From Pandoraea vervacti (GTDB lineage Bacteria > Pseudomonadota > Gammaproteobacteria > Burkholderiales > Burkholderiaceae): a stretch of DNA of 64,000 nucleotides. A program made the position numbers and the translations under genes. Under the pieces are notes generated by a model. That model was given only the letters and a program-made list of their open reading frames with translations. It made no database searches and had not been told where the DNA came from. The stretch's first letter is position 1. Every line of letters begins with the position of its first letter. Positions 9,099-17,509 of the stretch are shown one piece after another. The DNA lies in the NCBI RefSeq assembly GCF_000934605.2, contig NZ_CP010897.2:3162001-3226000 (forward strand). Direction: 5' to 3'.

Positions 9099-9210
9099 TC
9101 CGTCCGGCCTATTCTGTGCGTGGGAAAGTCCCACACGAGACGTGCTGCATAGCAGCATCGAAAGTACGAATTTTGTCGCGCAAGCGGCTTTTTCGTGACC
9201 TATCCTTAAA

Positions 9211-9226
9211 GTCCCTGACGAGGGAC
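9211..9226 (+). other. GTCCCT-GACG-AGGGAC hairpin in the leader of the 62-residue gene
   Basis: A perfect six-base stem with a four-base loop lies 32-47 bases before the start codon at 9258. No T-run follows, so it is not a terminator; it may be an RNA leader element. Confidence 0.4.
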
Positions 9227-9257
9227 CCCCTGTGGAACCGCAAACCGGGAGACGAAG

Positions 9258-9446
9258 ATGCTGAGTCATCATGAATTTGCCACCCTGATGCTGGTCAAGG
9301 AAGCTCCGGAGCAAGTGGAGCTGGATCGCCCGGACCTCGAATCGTTGCTCGAGAGCAAACTGATCGAGTGGGAAGAGTTGGAAGCGGGGAAGAAGTCGCC
9401 GCGTCTGACCGTCCAGGGCAAGTACTTCCTTCAGGCCGTTGCCTGA
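9258..9446 (+). CDS. Small conserved-looking protein, function unknown
   Basis: A 62-residue acidic protein starting MLSHHEFATLMLVKEAPEQV, predicted mostly helical with a short basic C-terminal part (KKSPRLTVQGKYFL). A ribosome site (GGGAGACG) precedes the ATG by 6-7 bases, and an intrinsic terminator follows 35 bases after the stop, so this is a compact single-gene transcript. I do not recognise a family. The segment LTVQGKYFLQ suggests a winged-helix-like fragment, but this is only a guess. Confidence 0.7.
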   Translation: MLSHHEFATLMLVKEAPEQVELDRPDLESLLESKLIEWEELEAGKKSPRLTVQGKYFLQAVA

Positions 9447-9480
9447 ACGCCCAGCCAGTTGTTAAGGTGTCTATAGTCGC

Positions 9481-9510
9481 AAAAAAGCCCGCCGGAAGGC
9501 GGGCTTTTCA
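9481..9510. terminator. Intrinsic terminator (bidirectional)
   Basis: AAAAAAGCCCGCC-GGAA-GGCGGGCTTTT. A strong stem flanked by A and T runs, it can stop transcription from the 9258 gene (plus) and from the small membrane-protein gene at 9549-9698 (minus). Confidence 0.9.
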
Positions 9511-9548
9511 TTGTCCGGAGCGTCTGCCCCGGAGAACGCCGACACGAC

Positions 9549-9698
9549 TCAACCGTGTCGGATGTCACGACGATGGCGCCGCCACGTGTGCCGCGCCGTC
9601 GGGTGCTCCCGACACCAATTGCGATCTGCCAGCCAGGCCACAGCGGCACCGACCACCAGCGCAATCAACAACATCCCAATCAAGCTCCCTGTAAGCAT
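9549..9698 (-). CDS. Small membrane protein of 49 residues
   Basis: On the minus strand an ATG at 9698 is preceded by a perfect AGGAGG at 7-base spacing and opens a 49-codon frame. Residues 1-24 (MLTGSLIGMLLIALVVGAAV then AWLA) form one transmembrane helix. The tail is strongly basic with many His and Arg (TARHTWRRHRRDIRHG), giving an N-out or anchor-like topology with a cytoplasmic basic tail. The shared terminator at 9481-9510 follows the stop. The coding quality, ribosome site and terminator support a real gene. Function unknown. Confidence 0.7.
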   Translation of the reverse strand: MLTGSLIGMLLIALVVGAAVAWLADRNWCREHPTARHTWRRHRRDIRHG

Positions 9699-9876
9699 AG
9701 CGGCCTCCTAACTTCGACATGGCGGGATGGCACGTTTTCATTCTAGGCAATCCCTATCGAAATAGGTACTCGAAAGTGACTCGGGTATACCGCGTTTGCG
9801 CAAGGTGAACGTCGACGCAAGATCGGGACCGGCAAATTGATGCAGCGCAACAATTTCTGGCGGAAAACGAGGCGCC

Positions 9877-10590
9877 TCAGGCGATGACGCCCCCCGCGTC
9901 GATGAGCACCGTCGAGCCTGTCGCACTCGGGGTGCCCGCCAGATACAGGATGGTGTTGGCGACGTCCTCGGCCGCCACGACGCGACGCGCGGGCAAACGC
10001 TCGGCCGCCTGGCGATACATCGCCTCGCGGTCCGCCTCGGCAAGCTTGTTCCAGAGCGGCGTGACGGTCAGCCCCGGCGAGACCGTGTTGACGCGCACCG
10101 GCGAGAGCTCAAGCGCGAGTCCGCGACCCAGCGCTTCCACCGCCGCGTTGATCGCCCCCTGCACCACCGACGACGTGCTGGGCCGCACGCTCAGATAGCC
10201 GGACGTCAGCGTGAGCGACCCGCCATCCTCGATGCGAGCAAATTTGGCCACGTGATAAGTGCCCCAGAACTTGCTGTCGAACGCGGCATGGGCGTCCGCC
10301 AGCGAGAGCTTGCGCACCTGCCCTGTCGGCGTTTGCGCGGCAGAGATCACCACGTGGCGCCACGGCGCGTGATCGGTAAAGAACTGCTCGACGGCGGCCA
10401 CGTCGCCGGTATCGAGCACGACCGCCCGGGCGCTGCTGCCGATGGTGGCGAGCGCGTCGTCGAGTTTGGCCTGACTGCGCGACGCGATGGTCACCGCCGC
10501 GCCCGCCTTCGCAAACGCCTGCGCCGCCGCGCGGCCGATACCGGAACTCCCGCCGATCACCAGCACCCGCTGGCCTTCGAAGTCAAACAT
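9877..10590 (-). CDS. SDR family oxidoreductase
   Basis: 237 residues with the short-chain dehydrogenase glycine motif GGSSGIGRAAA near residue 14. The catalytic region is unusual: SGYLSVRPSTSSVVQGAINA places no Tyr in the expected YxxxK position (QGAIN instead), so the classical Tyr-Lys pair appears missing. The ATG at 10590 has GGAG upstream. An earlier GTG at 10677 gives a non-SDR extension, so I reject it. It is divergent from a LysR regulator at 10740, which probably controls it. Confidence 0.8.
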   Translation of the reverse strand: MFDFEGQRVLVIGGSSGIGRAAAQAFAKAGAAVTIASRSQAKLDDALATIGSSARAVVLDTGDVAAVEQFFTDHAPWRHVVISAAQTPTGQVRKLSLADAHAAFDSKFWGTYHVAKFARIEDGGSLTLTSGYLSVRPSTSSVVQGAINAAVEALGRGLALELSPVRVNTVSPGLTVTPLWNKLAEADREAMYRQAAERLPARRVVAAEDVANTILYLAGTPSATGSTVLIDAGGVIA

Positions 10591-10739
10591 GGTGTCACTC
10601 CATAGAAGAAAAAAGGAACCGCGACGCCGCCATCGTGTGATCGGCGAAGTCATGCGCCTATTGTGATCCTCATCCACCAGGACGATAATCCTCCGAAAAA
10701 CTGAATGACTCTCTTCAAATTTTTGACAATGGCGCCGCG

Positions 10740-11645
10740 ATGATCGATCAGACGCTGGACCTTGCGCTCTTCGACCGGGTTGTCTCGACCGGAAGCCTGT
10801 CGGCCGCGGCCCGTGAGATGGGCCTGTCGCTCGCGGTCGTGAGCAAACGGCTCGGGCTACTGGAACAACGACTCGGTGTGCGACTGCTCAACCGCACCAC
10901 GCGCAGGCAGGCGCTGACCGAAGCGGGACAGGTGTTTCATGCCTGCTGCCAGCGAATTCTGGCCGAGATTGCAGAGACCGAACGGCTGATGACCCGACAG
11001 GCAGGCACCGTCGGCGGCGTCTTGCGCATCAGTGCGCCGCGCGCCTTTGGCCGACGTCATCTCACGCCCCTGCTCGTGGCGTTTCGCGAACAGCATCCGG
11101 GCGTCAGGGTGCAGATGTCGCTAAGCGATCTGTGGGTCGATCTGGTGGCGCAAGGCATCGACGTCGCGATCCGCGTCGGCAGCCTGCCCGACTCCAGCCT
11201 TGTGGCGCAGGAATTGGCGCCGAACTATCGGGTGCTGGTGGCTTCGCCCGATTACCTCGCACAACGCGGCACGCCGTCGGACGTCGGCGACCTGCAACGC
11301 CACGACTGCATCCTCTTCGGCAATGCACCGCATGGCGACTGGCGATTCGTATCGGGCTCCGAAACATTGCGCGTACAAGTGCCCGACACCTACGTGGTGG
11401 ATGACGGCGACGCGGCCCATCAACTGGCGCTGCACGGCGCAGGCATCACGCAAAAATCGATTTGGGACGTGGGCGACGATATTCGCGAGGGCCGGCTCGC
11501 GCGCGTGCTGCCCGCCCTTCAGATTCCGGCCTCGCCGCTACATGCCGTCTATCCGCACAGCCGCCATCAGGCGCCGAGAACGCGCGTGTTCGTCGAGTTC
11601 TTGCGAGACCGTTTGCGCGCGACCTGGCGCTGGCCTGAGCGCTGA
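10740..11645 (+). CDS. LysR family transcriptional regulator
   Basis: 301 residues. The N-terminal winged helix-turn-helix (DLALFDRVVSTGSLSAAARE ... SKRLGLLEQRLG) is followed by NRTTRR and a periplasmic-binding-protein-like effector domain, placing it in the CrgA/AaeR-like group. It is divergent from the SDR gene at 9877-10590 with 149 bases between the start codons, the usual arrangement for a regulator and its target. Confidence 0.9.
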   Translation: MIDQTLDLALFDRVVSTGSLSAAAREMGLSLAVVSKRLGLLEQRLGVRLLNRTTRRQALTEAGQVFHACCQRILAEIAETERLMTRQAGTVGGVLRISAPRAFGRRHLTPLLVAFREQHPGVRVQMSLSDLWVDLVAQGIDVAIRVGSLPDSSLVAQELAPNYRVLVASPDYLAQRGTPSDVGDLQRHDCILFGNAPHGDWRFVSGSETLRVQVPDTYVVDDGDAAHQLALHGAGITQKSIWDVGDDIREGRLARVLPALQIPASPLHAVYPHSRHQAPRTRVFVEFLRDRLRATWRWPER

Positions 11646-11686
11646 CGGCCCCACTGCTCGCTGCCCGCTACCCCGCGGCGTCTCGC

Positions 11687-12292
11687 TCACGCCATTGTGT
11701 CGCGCCCGGTCGCTCCTTTGAGCGCGTCGCGCCCTGCGGCCAGTAACGCCTCGGACAACGCCGGGTCCGCCCCGACCACAGCGCGCGAGAGCACGAGCGA
11801 GCCGACCATCTGGGCAAATCGCGCCATGGCGTCCTGATACGCCGGCTCCCGGGGGGCTCCCTTCGCCATGCCCGCCTCCGTCATCCGTTCGAGTGCGTGC
11901 GCCAGTCCTTTGGCATAGCACGCTTGCGCCTCGTCGCCGATGCGCGGCACGTCGCCCGCAAACCCTGCCATGGGACAACCGCACGCCACGTCGTCGCGAT
12001 GTGCCGTCGACAGATACTTGTCCACGCTCATCTCCGGCACTGTTCCCGCGGCCAGATCCGTCTGACGTTGCGCCAACATCGCATCGTTGGCCGCCATCGC
12101 CCGCGCCATCACCGCCGCCACCAGAGCGTCCTTCGACTTGAAGTGGTTGTAGAAGCCGCCTTGTGTGAACCCGGCCTCCTTCATCAGCGCGGTCAGTCCC
12201 ACGGCGTCAACGCCGCGCTCGCGAAACAACCGGTCGGCCGCCTTGACGATCGCCTCACGATTTTCCGCCGCCTGCTCCCTCGAAATCCCCAT
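11687..12292 (-). CDS. TetR/AcrR family transcriptional regulator
   Basis: 201 residues. The helix-turn-helix lies at residues ~10-55 (AIVKAADRLFRERGVDAVGL ... GFTQGGFYNHFKSKDAL), and the C-terminal ligand domain contains a CGCPMAGF segment typical of the TetR subgroup that controls SDR or oxidoreductase genes. The ATG at 12292 has GGAGG upstream. The longer frame to 12382 runs into the likely operator, so I reject it. It is divergent from an SDR gene at 12510, the probable target. Confidence 0.9.
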   Translation of the reverse strand: MGISREQAAENREAIVKAADRLFRERGVDAVGLTALMKEAGFTQGGFYNHFKSKDALVAAVMARAMAANDAMLAQRQTDLAAGTVPEMSVDKYLSTAHRDDVACGCPMAGFAGDVPRIGDEAQACYAKGLAHALERMTEAGMAKGAPREPAYQDAMARFAQMVGSLVLSRAVVGADPALSEALLAAGRDALKGATGRDTMA

Positions 12293-12358
12293 TTCCCCAC
12301 TTCCTCCCGCACGCTGGCCGGTAGCGCCCCAGTCGCGCCTATCGGCGTCATCGAAAAA

Positions 12359-12439
12359 GACAATGTCGATCACCATTGACATACATCACATCCCGTCGGC
12401 ACAATGCGCCTCAATGACGATGGCGATCACAATTGTCAT
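12359..12439. promoter_or_regulatory. Two copies of a 24-bp palindrome-like site between tetR and its SDR
   Basis: Bases 12359-12382 and 12416-12439 are related 24-mers (GACAATGTCGATCACCATTG-ACAT and GACGATGGCGATCACAATTG-TCAT), about 80% identical and each roughly dyad-symmetric. They are 57 bases apart in the divergent regulator/SDR gap. The first overlaps a TTGACA -35-like box (12376-12381). They are good candidates for the TetR operators. Confidence 0.6.
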
Positions 12440-12509
12440 GAAGTATAGCCGAAACCGTTAGCCGCCTGCCCTTTGCGGCACGGTCCATTTACCGTATTGG
12501 AGTCATGCC

Positions 12510-13220
12510 ATGCAGATCAAAGATGCCGTCGTATTCGTCACCGGCGCCAACCGGGGCCTTGGACTGGAGTTCGCCAAACAGGCGCTAGCCCTCGGCGCGA
12601 AAAAGGTCTACGCGGGTTCGCGCGACCCGTCGAAGGCGACGCTACCGGGCGTGACCCCGGTCAAACTCGACGTGAACAACGCCAACGACGTGGCGGCTGC
12701 CGCCAGCCTGGCAGGCGACGTCACCCTGCTCGTCAACAATGCCGGTGTCGCCAGCGTCTCCGAGGGCCTGACCCGCCCGGGCTCGGCGAAGCTGCTGCGC
12801 GACACGCTGGAGACCAACCTGTTCGGCGTACTCGCCATGACGCAGGCATTCGCCCCGGTCCTGGGGCGCAACGGGGGTGGGGCATTGCTCAACGTGTTGT
12901 CCGTCGTGAGCTGGGTCAATTCCCGCGTGATCCCCGAATATTCGATCACGAAGTCGGCGGCGTGGTCGCTGACCAACGGCGTGCGTCATGAATTGCGTGA
13001 ACAGAAGACCCAGGTCGTCGGTCTGCATGCCGGTTACATCGACACCGATTTGACGAGCGGCTTCGACGTCGAAAAAACCACGCCGTCGGACGTCGTGCGT
13101 CAGGCTTACGCGGCCATCGAGGCCGGCGAACTGGAAGTGCACGTCGACAACACGACGCGTGCTGTCAAACAGGGATTGTCGCAAGGCATTTACCTGATCG
13201 ATCCGTCCGCCCAGTCATAA
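12510..13220 (+). CDS. SDR family oxidoreductase
   Basis: 236 residues. The glycine motif TGANRGLGLEFA is near residue 11, NNAG near 76, and the catalytic Tyr and Lys are in EYSITKSA near 145. It most resembles cytoplasmic NAD(P)-dependent dehydrogenases of unknown substrate. It sits divergent from a TetR regulator, with paired putative operators between them, so it is likely derepressed by an aldehyde, quinone or similar inducer. That part is inference. Confidence 0.88.
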   Translation: MQIKDAVVFVTGANRGLGLEFAKQALALGAKKVYAGSRDPSKATLPGVTPVKLDVNNANDVAAAASLAGDVTLLVNNAGVASVSEGLTRPGSAKLLRDTLETNLFGVLAMTQAFAPVLGRNGGGALLNVLSVVSWVNSRVIPEYSITKSAAWSLTNGVRHELREQKTQVVGLHAGYIDTDLTSGFDVEKTTPSDVVRQAYAAIEAGELEVHVDNTTRAVKQGLSQGIYLIDPSAQS

Positions 13221-13238
13221 ATCCGTAAACCCGGTCGA

Positions 13239-13277
13239 AAAAAAACGCCGCGACACCCGGAAGGTATCGCGGCGTTC
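13239..13277 (-). terminator. Intrinsic terminator of rdgC
   Basis: Stem AACGCCGCGA ... TCGCGGCGTT. Read on the minus strand it is followed by eight T residues, so it terminates rdgC transcription. It may also stop the SDR transcript. Confidence 0.9.
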
Positions 13278-13303
13278 GCCTTCGTGCCAGGACGGTCTGG
13301 CGC

Positions 13304-14218
13304 TCAGGCGGCCTTGTCCATCTGGCGTTCGCCACCCACGGCTTCGACCAGATCGTCGAGCATGCGGGCGAGTTCGCCGGTCATGAGGGCGACGTCCGCG
13401 TCGAACTTCTCCGCTTCGCCTTCGGCGGTCGGGTCGGCGGCGTCCTTGATGATGTCGAGCGGCGTCACTCGCTTGATGATGAACGCGTCGGTCAGCACGA
13501 ACGAAATCCGGTCGTTCCACGTCATCGCCAGCTTCGTGCAGCGCTTGCCGGCTTCGATGTGCTGACGCACGTCGGCGCCGTCGAGCGGGTGCGCCACGTA
13601 ACGCACGGCAGCCTTCTCGTCCGTGTTCGAGCGCAGTTCCACGTCCTGATCGACGGTAAAGCCGGCCGGCGCGTCGTTGCCCGCGAGCCACGACGTCATC
13701 ACGGCGACCGGCGCTTCGTTGAGTTCGACGTTCTCGAGAATGATGTCCAGCGTCTTGAGCAACAGGCTGCGCACTTCATCGGCCTTCGCAGGCGAGGCCG
13801 CATCGATCACCAGCCAGCGGTTGACCGGATCGATCCACACGCGCGTGTCGCGGCGAATGCCGAACGCACGCGGCAGCAGTTCGTCGGTGACCTGCTCCTT
13901 GAGCTCGCGCATCTGCTTGCGGCCGGGCTTGAAGCCCTGCTGCTCTTCGAGTTCGAGCGCCTTGGCGCGCGTGACCTGATTGACGACGGTCGTCGGCAGG
14001 AGCTTCTTCTCCGCGCGATAGGCCAGCAGGAACTGACGATTGACGCTGTGCACGAGTTCGCCGCCTTCGCGCGGCGGCGCCCAGCCCTGCACCTGCATTT
14101 CGAGGCTGCCGCCCTCACGGAAGGCGTGCTTCTCGAGCGCCTCTTCCATTTGCGCGACGCTCATGGACCAACCGGCAGGAATTCGGTGCAACTGAAGATT
14201 CTTGAACCACATCGGCAT
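13304..14218 (-). CDS. rdgC: Recombination-associated protein RdgC
   Basis: 304 residues, the usual RdgC length. It starts MPMWFKNLQLHRI and carries the family blocks (FALP-like start, LLPRAFGIRRDTRVWIDP, PLDGADVRQHIEAGKRCTKL). RdgC forms a ring around duplex DNA and modulates RecA activity. The ATG at 14218 is chosen over a GTG three bases upstream. Monocistronic, with a strong terminator downstream. Confidence 0.96.
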   Translation of the reverse strand: MPMWFKNLQLHRIPAGWSMSVAQMEEALEKHAFREGGSLEMQVQGWAPPREGGELVHSVNRQFLLAYRAEKKLLPTTVVNQVTRAKALELEEQQGFKPGRKQMRELKEQVTDELLPRAFGIRRDTRVWIDPVNRWLVIDAASPAKADEVRSLLLKTLDIILENVELNEAPVAVMTSWLAGNDAPAGFTVDQDVELRSNTDEKAAVRYVAHPLDGADVRQHIEAGKRCTKLAMTWNDRISFVLTDAFIIKRVTPLDIIKDAADPTAEGEAEKFDADVALMTGELARMLDDLVEAVGGERQMDKAA

Positions 14219-14309
14219 CACCGCAAAATCAAAAGCAGCGATTTTACCAGTGCCGGGAGGTACGGCGAAGTGCGGTAACCCGAATCGCGCAAGATGAGCG
14301 CCGAAGTCG

Positions 14310-14777
14310 TCAGAGGAAACGGTCGAGAATCTTCTTGCTGGCCTTGTCCAGCGCGCCTGAATCGCGAATCAGGAAGTGAATGCCGTGGTTGTCGGTAATG
14401 AGCAGGGTCTGCCCGCCGAGACGGCGGATGTCCTCTTCACCGCGCAGCACGAACGACGCCTCACCGCGATTCGTCTCGACCGTCCACGTGCTTGGCGTGG
14501 CATAGGTCGACACGCCTTTGATGCGCAGCACCTCCGGCATAAACTCTCGCGCGGCGAGTTCATCGCGCACCAGCGCACGCATGTCCTCGGGCAGCGCATC
14601 CACCGAATCGAGCCAGACGAGCTCGCGCCCTTCCGTGCTCACGAGCGCCAGGCCCTCGTCCGGCGCGGCGATCGGAAAGGCGCGCACGGGCACGATACCT
14701 TCATGCGCGACGCCCGAGGCGTCAGTCAGCACCAGACGTCCGAAGGCGTTGCGCGACAGGGTGAAATCGATCTGCAT
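14310..14777 (-). CDS. DUF1854 protein of the cyanophycin locus
   Basis: 155 residues with the DUF1854 fold (LWLDSVDALPEDMR-like region; TWTVETNRGEASFVLRGEEDIR). Its partner, the ABC transporter, ends 30 bases upstream on the same strand. DUF1854 proteins next to such transporters and cyanophycin synthetases are a known cluster in proteobacteria. The biochemical role is unknown. Confidence 0.85.
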   Translation of the reverse strand: MQIDFTLSRNAFGRLVLTDASGVAHEGIVPVRAFPIAAPDEGLALVSTEGRELVWLDSVDALPEDMRALVRDELAAREFMPEVLRIKGVSTYATPSTWTVETNRGEASFVLRGEEDIRRLGGQTLLITDNHGIHFLIRDSGALDKASKKILDRFL

Positions 14778-14807
14778 AAATGGCCTCGCGAACGGTTCAG
14801 TTGACGA

Positions 14808-17210
14808 TCAGTTGACGGAGAGCGGTTGTGCCGGCGCTGCCGTGACGGCCGCCACGGCGGCGGCCGCTTCGGCGGACTCGACAACGGCGTCGATATCCGT
14901 ATCGACATTGCGCTGCTGCGCCTGATAGAGCTTGTAGTAGGCGCCTTCGCGCGCGATCAGTTCGTCGTGATTGCCGACTTCGACGATCTTGCCGCGATCG
15001 AGCACCACGAGACGATCGGCCTTGCGAAGCGTCGACAAACGGTGCGCAATGGCAATCGTCGTACGCCCTTTGACGAGGTTGTCGAGCGCCTTCTGAATTT
15101 CCTTTTCCGTGGCGGTGTCCACCGAGGACGTCGCTTCGTCCAGAATCAGAATTCGCGGATCGATCAGCAAGGCGCGGGCAATGGAAATGCGCTGACGTTC
15201 ACCGCCCGAGAGTGCCTGACCGCGCTCGCCCACGAGCGAGTCGTAGCCATGCGGCAGGCGCAGGATGAACTCATGCGCGTGCGCGGCGCGCGCGGCGGCC
15301 ACGATCTCGGCACGCGTGGCATTGGGCTTGCCGTAGGCGATGTTCTCCGCGATCGTGCCGAAGAACAGGAACGGCTCCTGCAACACCAGGCCGACGTTGC
15401 GGCGGAAGTCCGACACCGGCAGCGCACGAATGTCCACGCCGTCGATCTGAATCGAGCCCTCCGCCACGTCGTAGAAGCGGCAGATCAGGTTCACCAGCGT
15501 GCTCTTGCCCGAACCGCTGTGACCGACCAGACCGATCATCTCGCCCGGCGCGATGCGCAGGTCCATGCCGCGGATCACAGCGCGATTGCCGTAGCGGAAA
15601 CCGATGTCGCGCAGATCGATGGCGCCCTTCACTTCCTTCAGATGCACCGGGTTGACCGGTTCCGGCACATTCGACACGTGATCGAGAATGTCGAAGATGC
15701 GCTTGGCGCCGGCGGCGGCCTTCTGCGTCACCGACACGATGCGACTCATCGAATCGAGGCGCGTGTAAAAACGGCTGATGTAAGTCAGAAACGCCGCGAG
15801 CACACCTACCGTGATCTCGTGCTTGGAAACCTGCCAGATACCAAAGACCCAGACGACCAGCAACCCAACTTCCGTGAGGAACGTCACTGTCGGGGTGAAC
15901 AGCGACCAGACCTTGTTGACCCGGTCATTGACCATCAGGTTGTGGCGGTTCGCTTCCTTGAAGCGCGCCACCTCACGATTTTCCTGCGCAAACGCCTTCA
16001 CCACCCGAATGCCCGGAATCGTGTCGGCAAGCACGTTGGTAATTTCCGACCAGATGCGGTCGACCTTCTCGAAGCCGTGGCGCAGACGGTCGCGCACCAG
16101 ATGGATCAGCCAGGCGATGAACGGCAGCGGCAACAGCGTGACGAGCGCCAGCCACGGATTGATCGACACGAGAATGACGGCCGTCATGACGATCATGAGC
16201 ACGTCGGTGGCAAAGTCGAGCAGGTGCAGCGACAGGAAGACACAGATACGGTCGCTCTCGGAGCCGATGCGCGCCATCAGATCGCCCGTGCGCTTGCCCC
16301 CGAAGTACTCCAGCGAGAGCCGCAGCAGATGCGAGTAAGTGGCCGTGCGCAGGTCGGCGCCGATACGCTCCGACACCTTGGCCAGCAAATAGGTGCGTGC
16401 CCACCCGAGCACCCACGCCACCACGCCGGCGCCGAGCAGTCCCGACAAGTACATTCCCACCAGGTGGTAATCGATGGGTTGGCCGTTCTGGAACGGAATG
16501 AGCACGTTGTCCATGAGCGGCATCGTCAGATACGGCGGGATCAGCGTGGCGCCGGTGGCGCACAGGGTCAGAAGAAACCCGGCCAATAACTGAAAGCGAT
16601 ACGGACGGGCGAAGCGCCACAATCGCAGCAATGCCCATGTCGACGGCGGGGCTTCTACCTCCGGGTTGCACTGCGGACATTCGTCGGCGCCCGGCGGCAG
16701 TTCCGCCTGGCAAATTGGGCAAACCCCCACCTCATGCGGCAAATCGTTAGCGGCTTGGCCCGCAACCAGCGCATCGCGCTGGCGCACGATCGTGTCCATC
16801 AGCGTGAGCGCTGCCGGATTGTGGCCCAGCGTATAGCGCCAGTTCGCCAGTTTCTTGTTCGCGTCGCACAGTTCCAGCGAGCCAACGCCCGCGTGGTCGG
16901 TATGCGAGAGCGACAAGTCGGCGCGGTACGGCCACGACTGCCAGGCCCCCGAGGGCGTGTCGCGGCGCGCCTCCCGGGCGAAGATCCGGCGATCGGTCGC
17001 GACAACGACGCCACGCGCAAAGTGCAATTGGGCGTCCAGATCCACGCCAAGCCACGCCAGTACGGCCTCGCCGTCGGCCAGTTGGGCGCTCAGATCGACG
17101 TACCAGGGTTCGGCGGCGGCGTTGCGCGCGGGCGTCGCCGGGGATGGCGCCGCGGAGGGATCTTTCGAGGCGGCGGCGCAAGACGCCGCGTGGGCGGAAG
17201 TGTCGGTCAT
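14808..17210 (-). CDS. ABC exporter with N-terminal zinc ribbon, cyanophycin-associated
   Basis: About 800 residues. The N-terminal ~190 residues are a soluble domain ending in a zinc ribbon (CPICQAELPPGADECPQC, about residues 161-178). Then come a six-helix ABC exporter membrane domain (about 205-520) and an ATPase with Walker A GHSGSGKST (near 565), the LSGGERQR signature and Walker B ILILDEATSS (near 685). It is a complete half-transporter in one chain and probably acts as a homodimer at the inner membrane. A TTG start at 17252 would add 14 residues; I prefer the ATG at 17210. It is divergent from the cyanophycin synthetase genes and cotranscribed with the DUF1854 gene. The substrate is unknown. 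Confidence 0.9.
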   Translation of the reverse strand: MTDTSAHAASCAAASKDPSAAPSPATPARNAAAEPWYVDLSAQLADGEAVLAWLGVDLDAQLHFARGVVVATDRRIFAREARRDTPSGAWQSWPYRADLSLSHTDHAGVGSLELCDANKKLANWRYTLGHNPAALTLMDTIVRQRDALVAGQAANDLPHEVGVCPICQAELPPGADECPQCNPEVEAPPSTWALLRLWRFARPYRFQLLAGFLLTLCATGATLIPPYLTMPLMDNVLIPFQNGQPIDYHLVGMYLSGLLGAGVVAWVLGWARTYLLAKVSERIGADLRTATYSHLLRLSLEYFGGKRTGDLMARIGSESDRICVFLSLHLLDFATDVLMIVMTAVILVSINPWLALVTLLPLPFIAWLIHLVRDRLRHGFEKVDRIWSEITNVLADTIPGIRVVKAFAQENREVARFKEANRHNLMVNDRVNKVWSLFTPTVTFLTEVGLLVVWVFGIWQVSKHEITVGVLAAFLTYISRFYTRLDSMSRIVSVTQKAAAGAKRIFDILDHVSNVPEPVNPVHLKEVKGAIDLRDIGFRYGNRAVIRGMDLRIAPGEMIGLVGHSGSGKSTLVNLICRFYDVAEGSIQIDGVDIRALPVSDFRRNVGLVLQEPFLFFGTIAENIAYGKPNATRAEIVAAARAAHAHEFILRLPHGYDSLVGERGQALSGGERQRISIARALLIDPRILILDEATSSVDTATEKEIQKALDNLVKGRTTIAIAHRLSTLRKADRLVVLDRGKIVEVGNHDELIAREGAYYKLYQAQQRNVDTDIDAVVESAEAAAAVAAVTAAPAQPLSVN

Positions 17211-17509
17211 TGATGCGGCAGACGTGTCCTCAAGGGGCGGACATCGAGGCAAACGGAGAAAAATCGACGCGGACTTTCCCTGTCAGGTCCGCAAAATTGC
17301 CGCAAGTATAACCACAGCGACGCTTTTTGCGGCACGGAGTTCCAGCATGACACGGTGCAGCATTGAAATATTGTTGCGGGTGTCAACCGTTTACGGATTT
17401 TTTGCGTTAAGCATCCAGTTAACTGTAAGAGCGCGACCGGCTGTGCCGCCTGAAACCCGGCCTCGCCGGCTTCTACGTACCCGCCCTGACGCGTGAATAA
17501 AAGCCTTAG

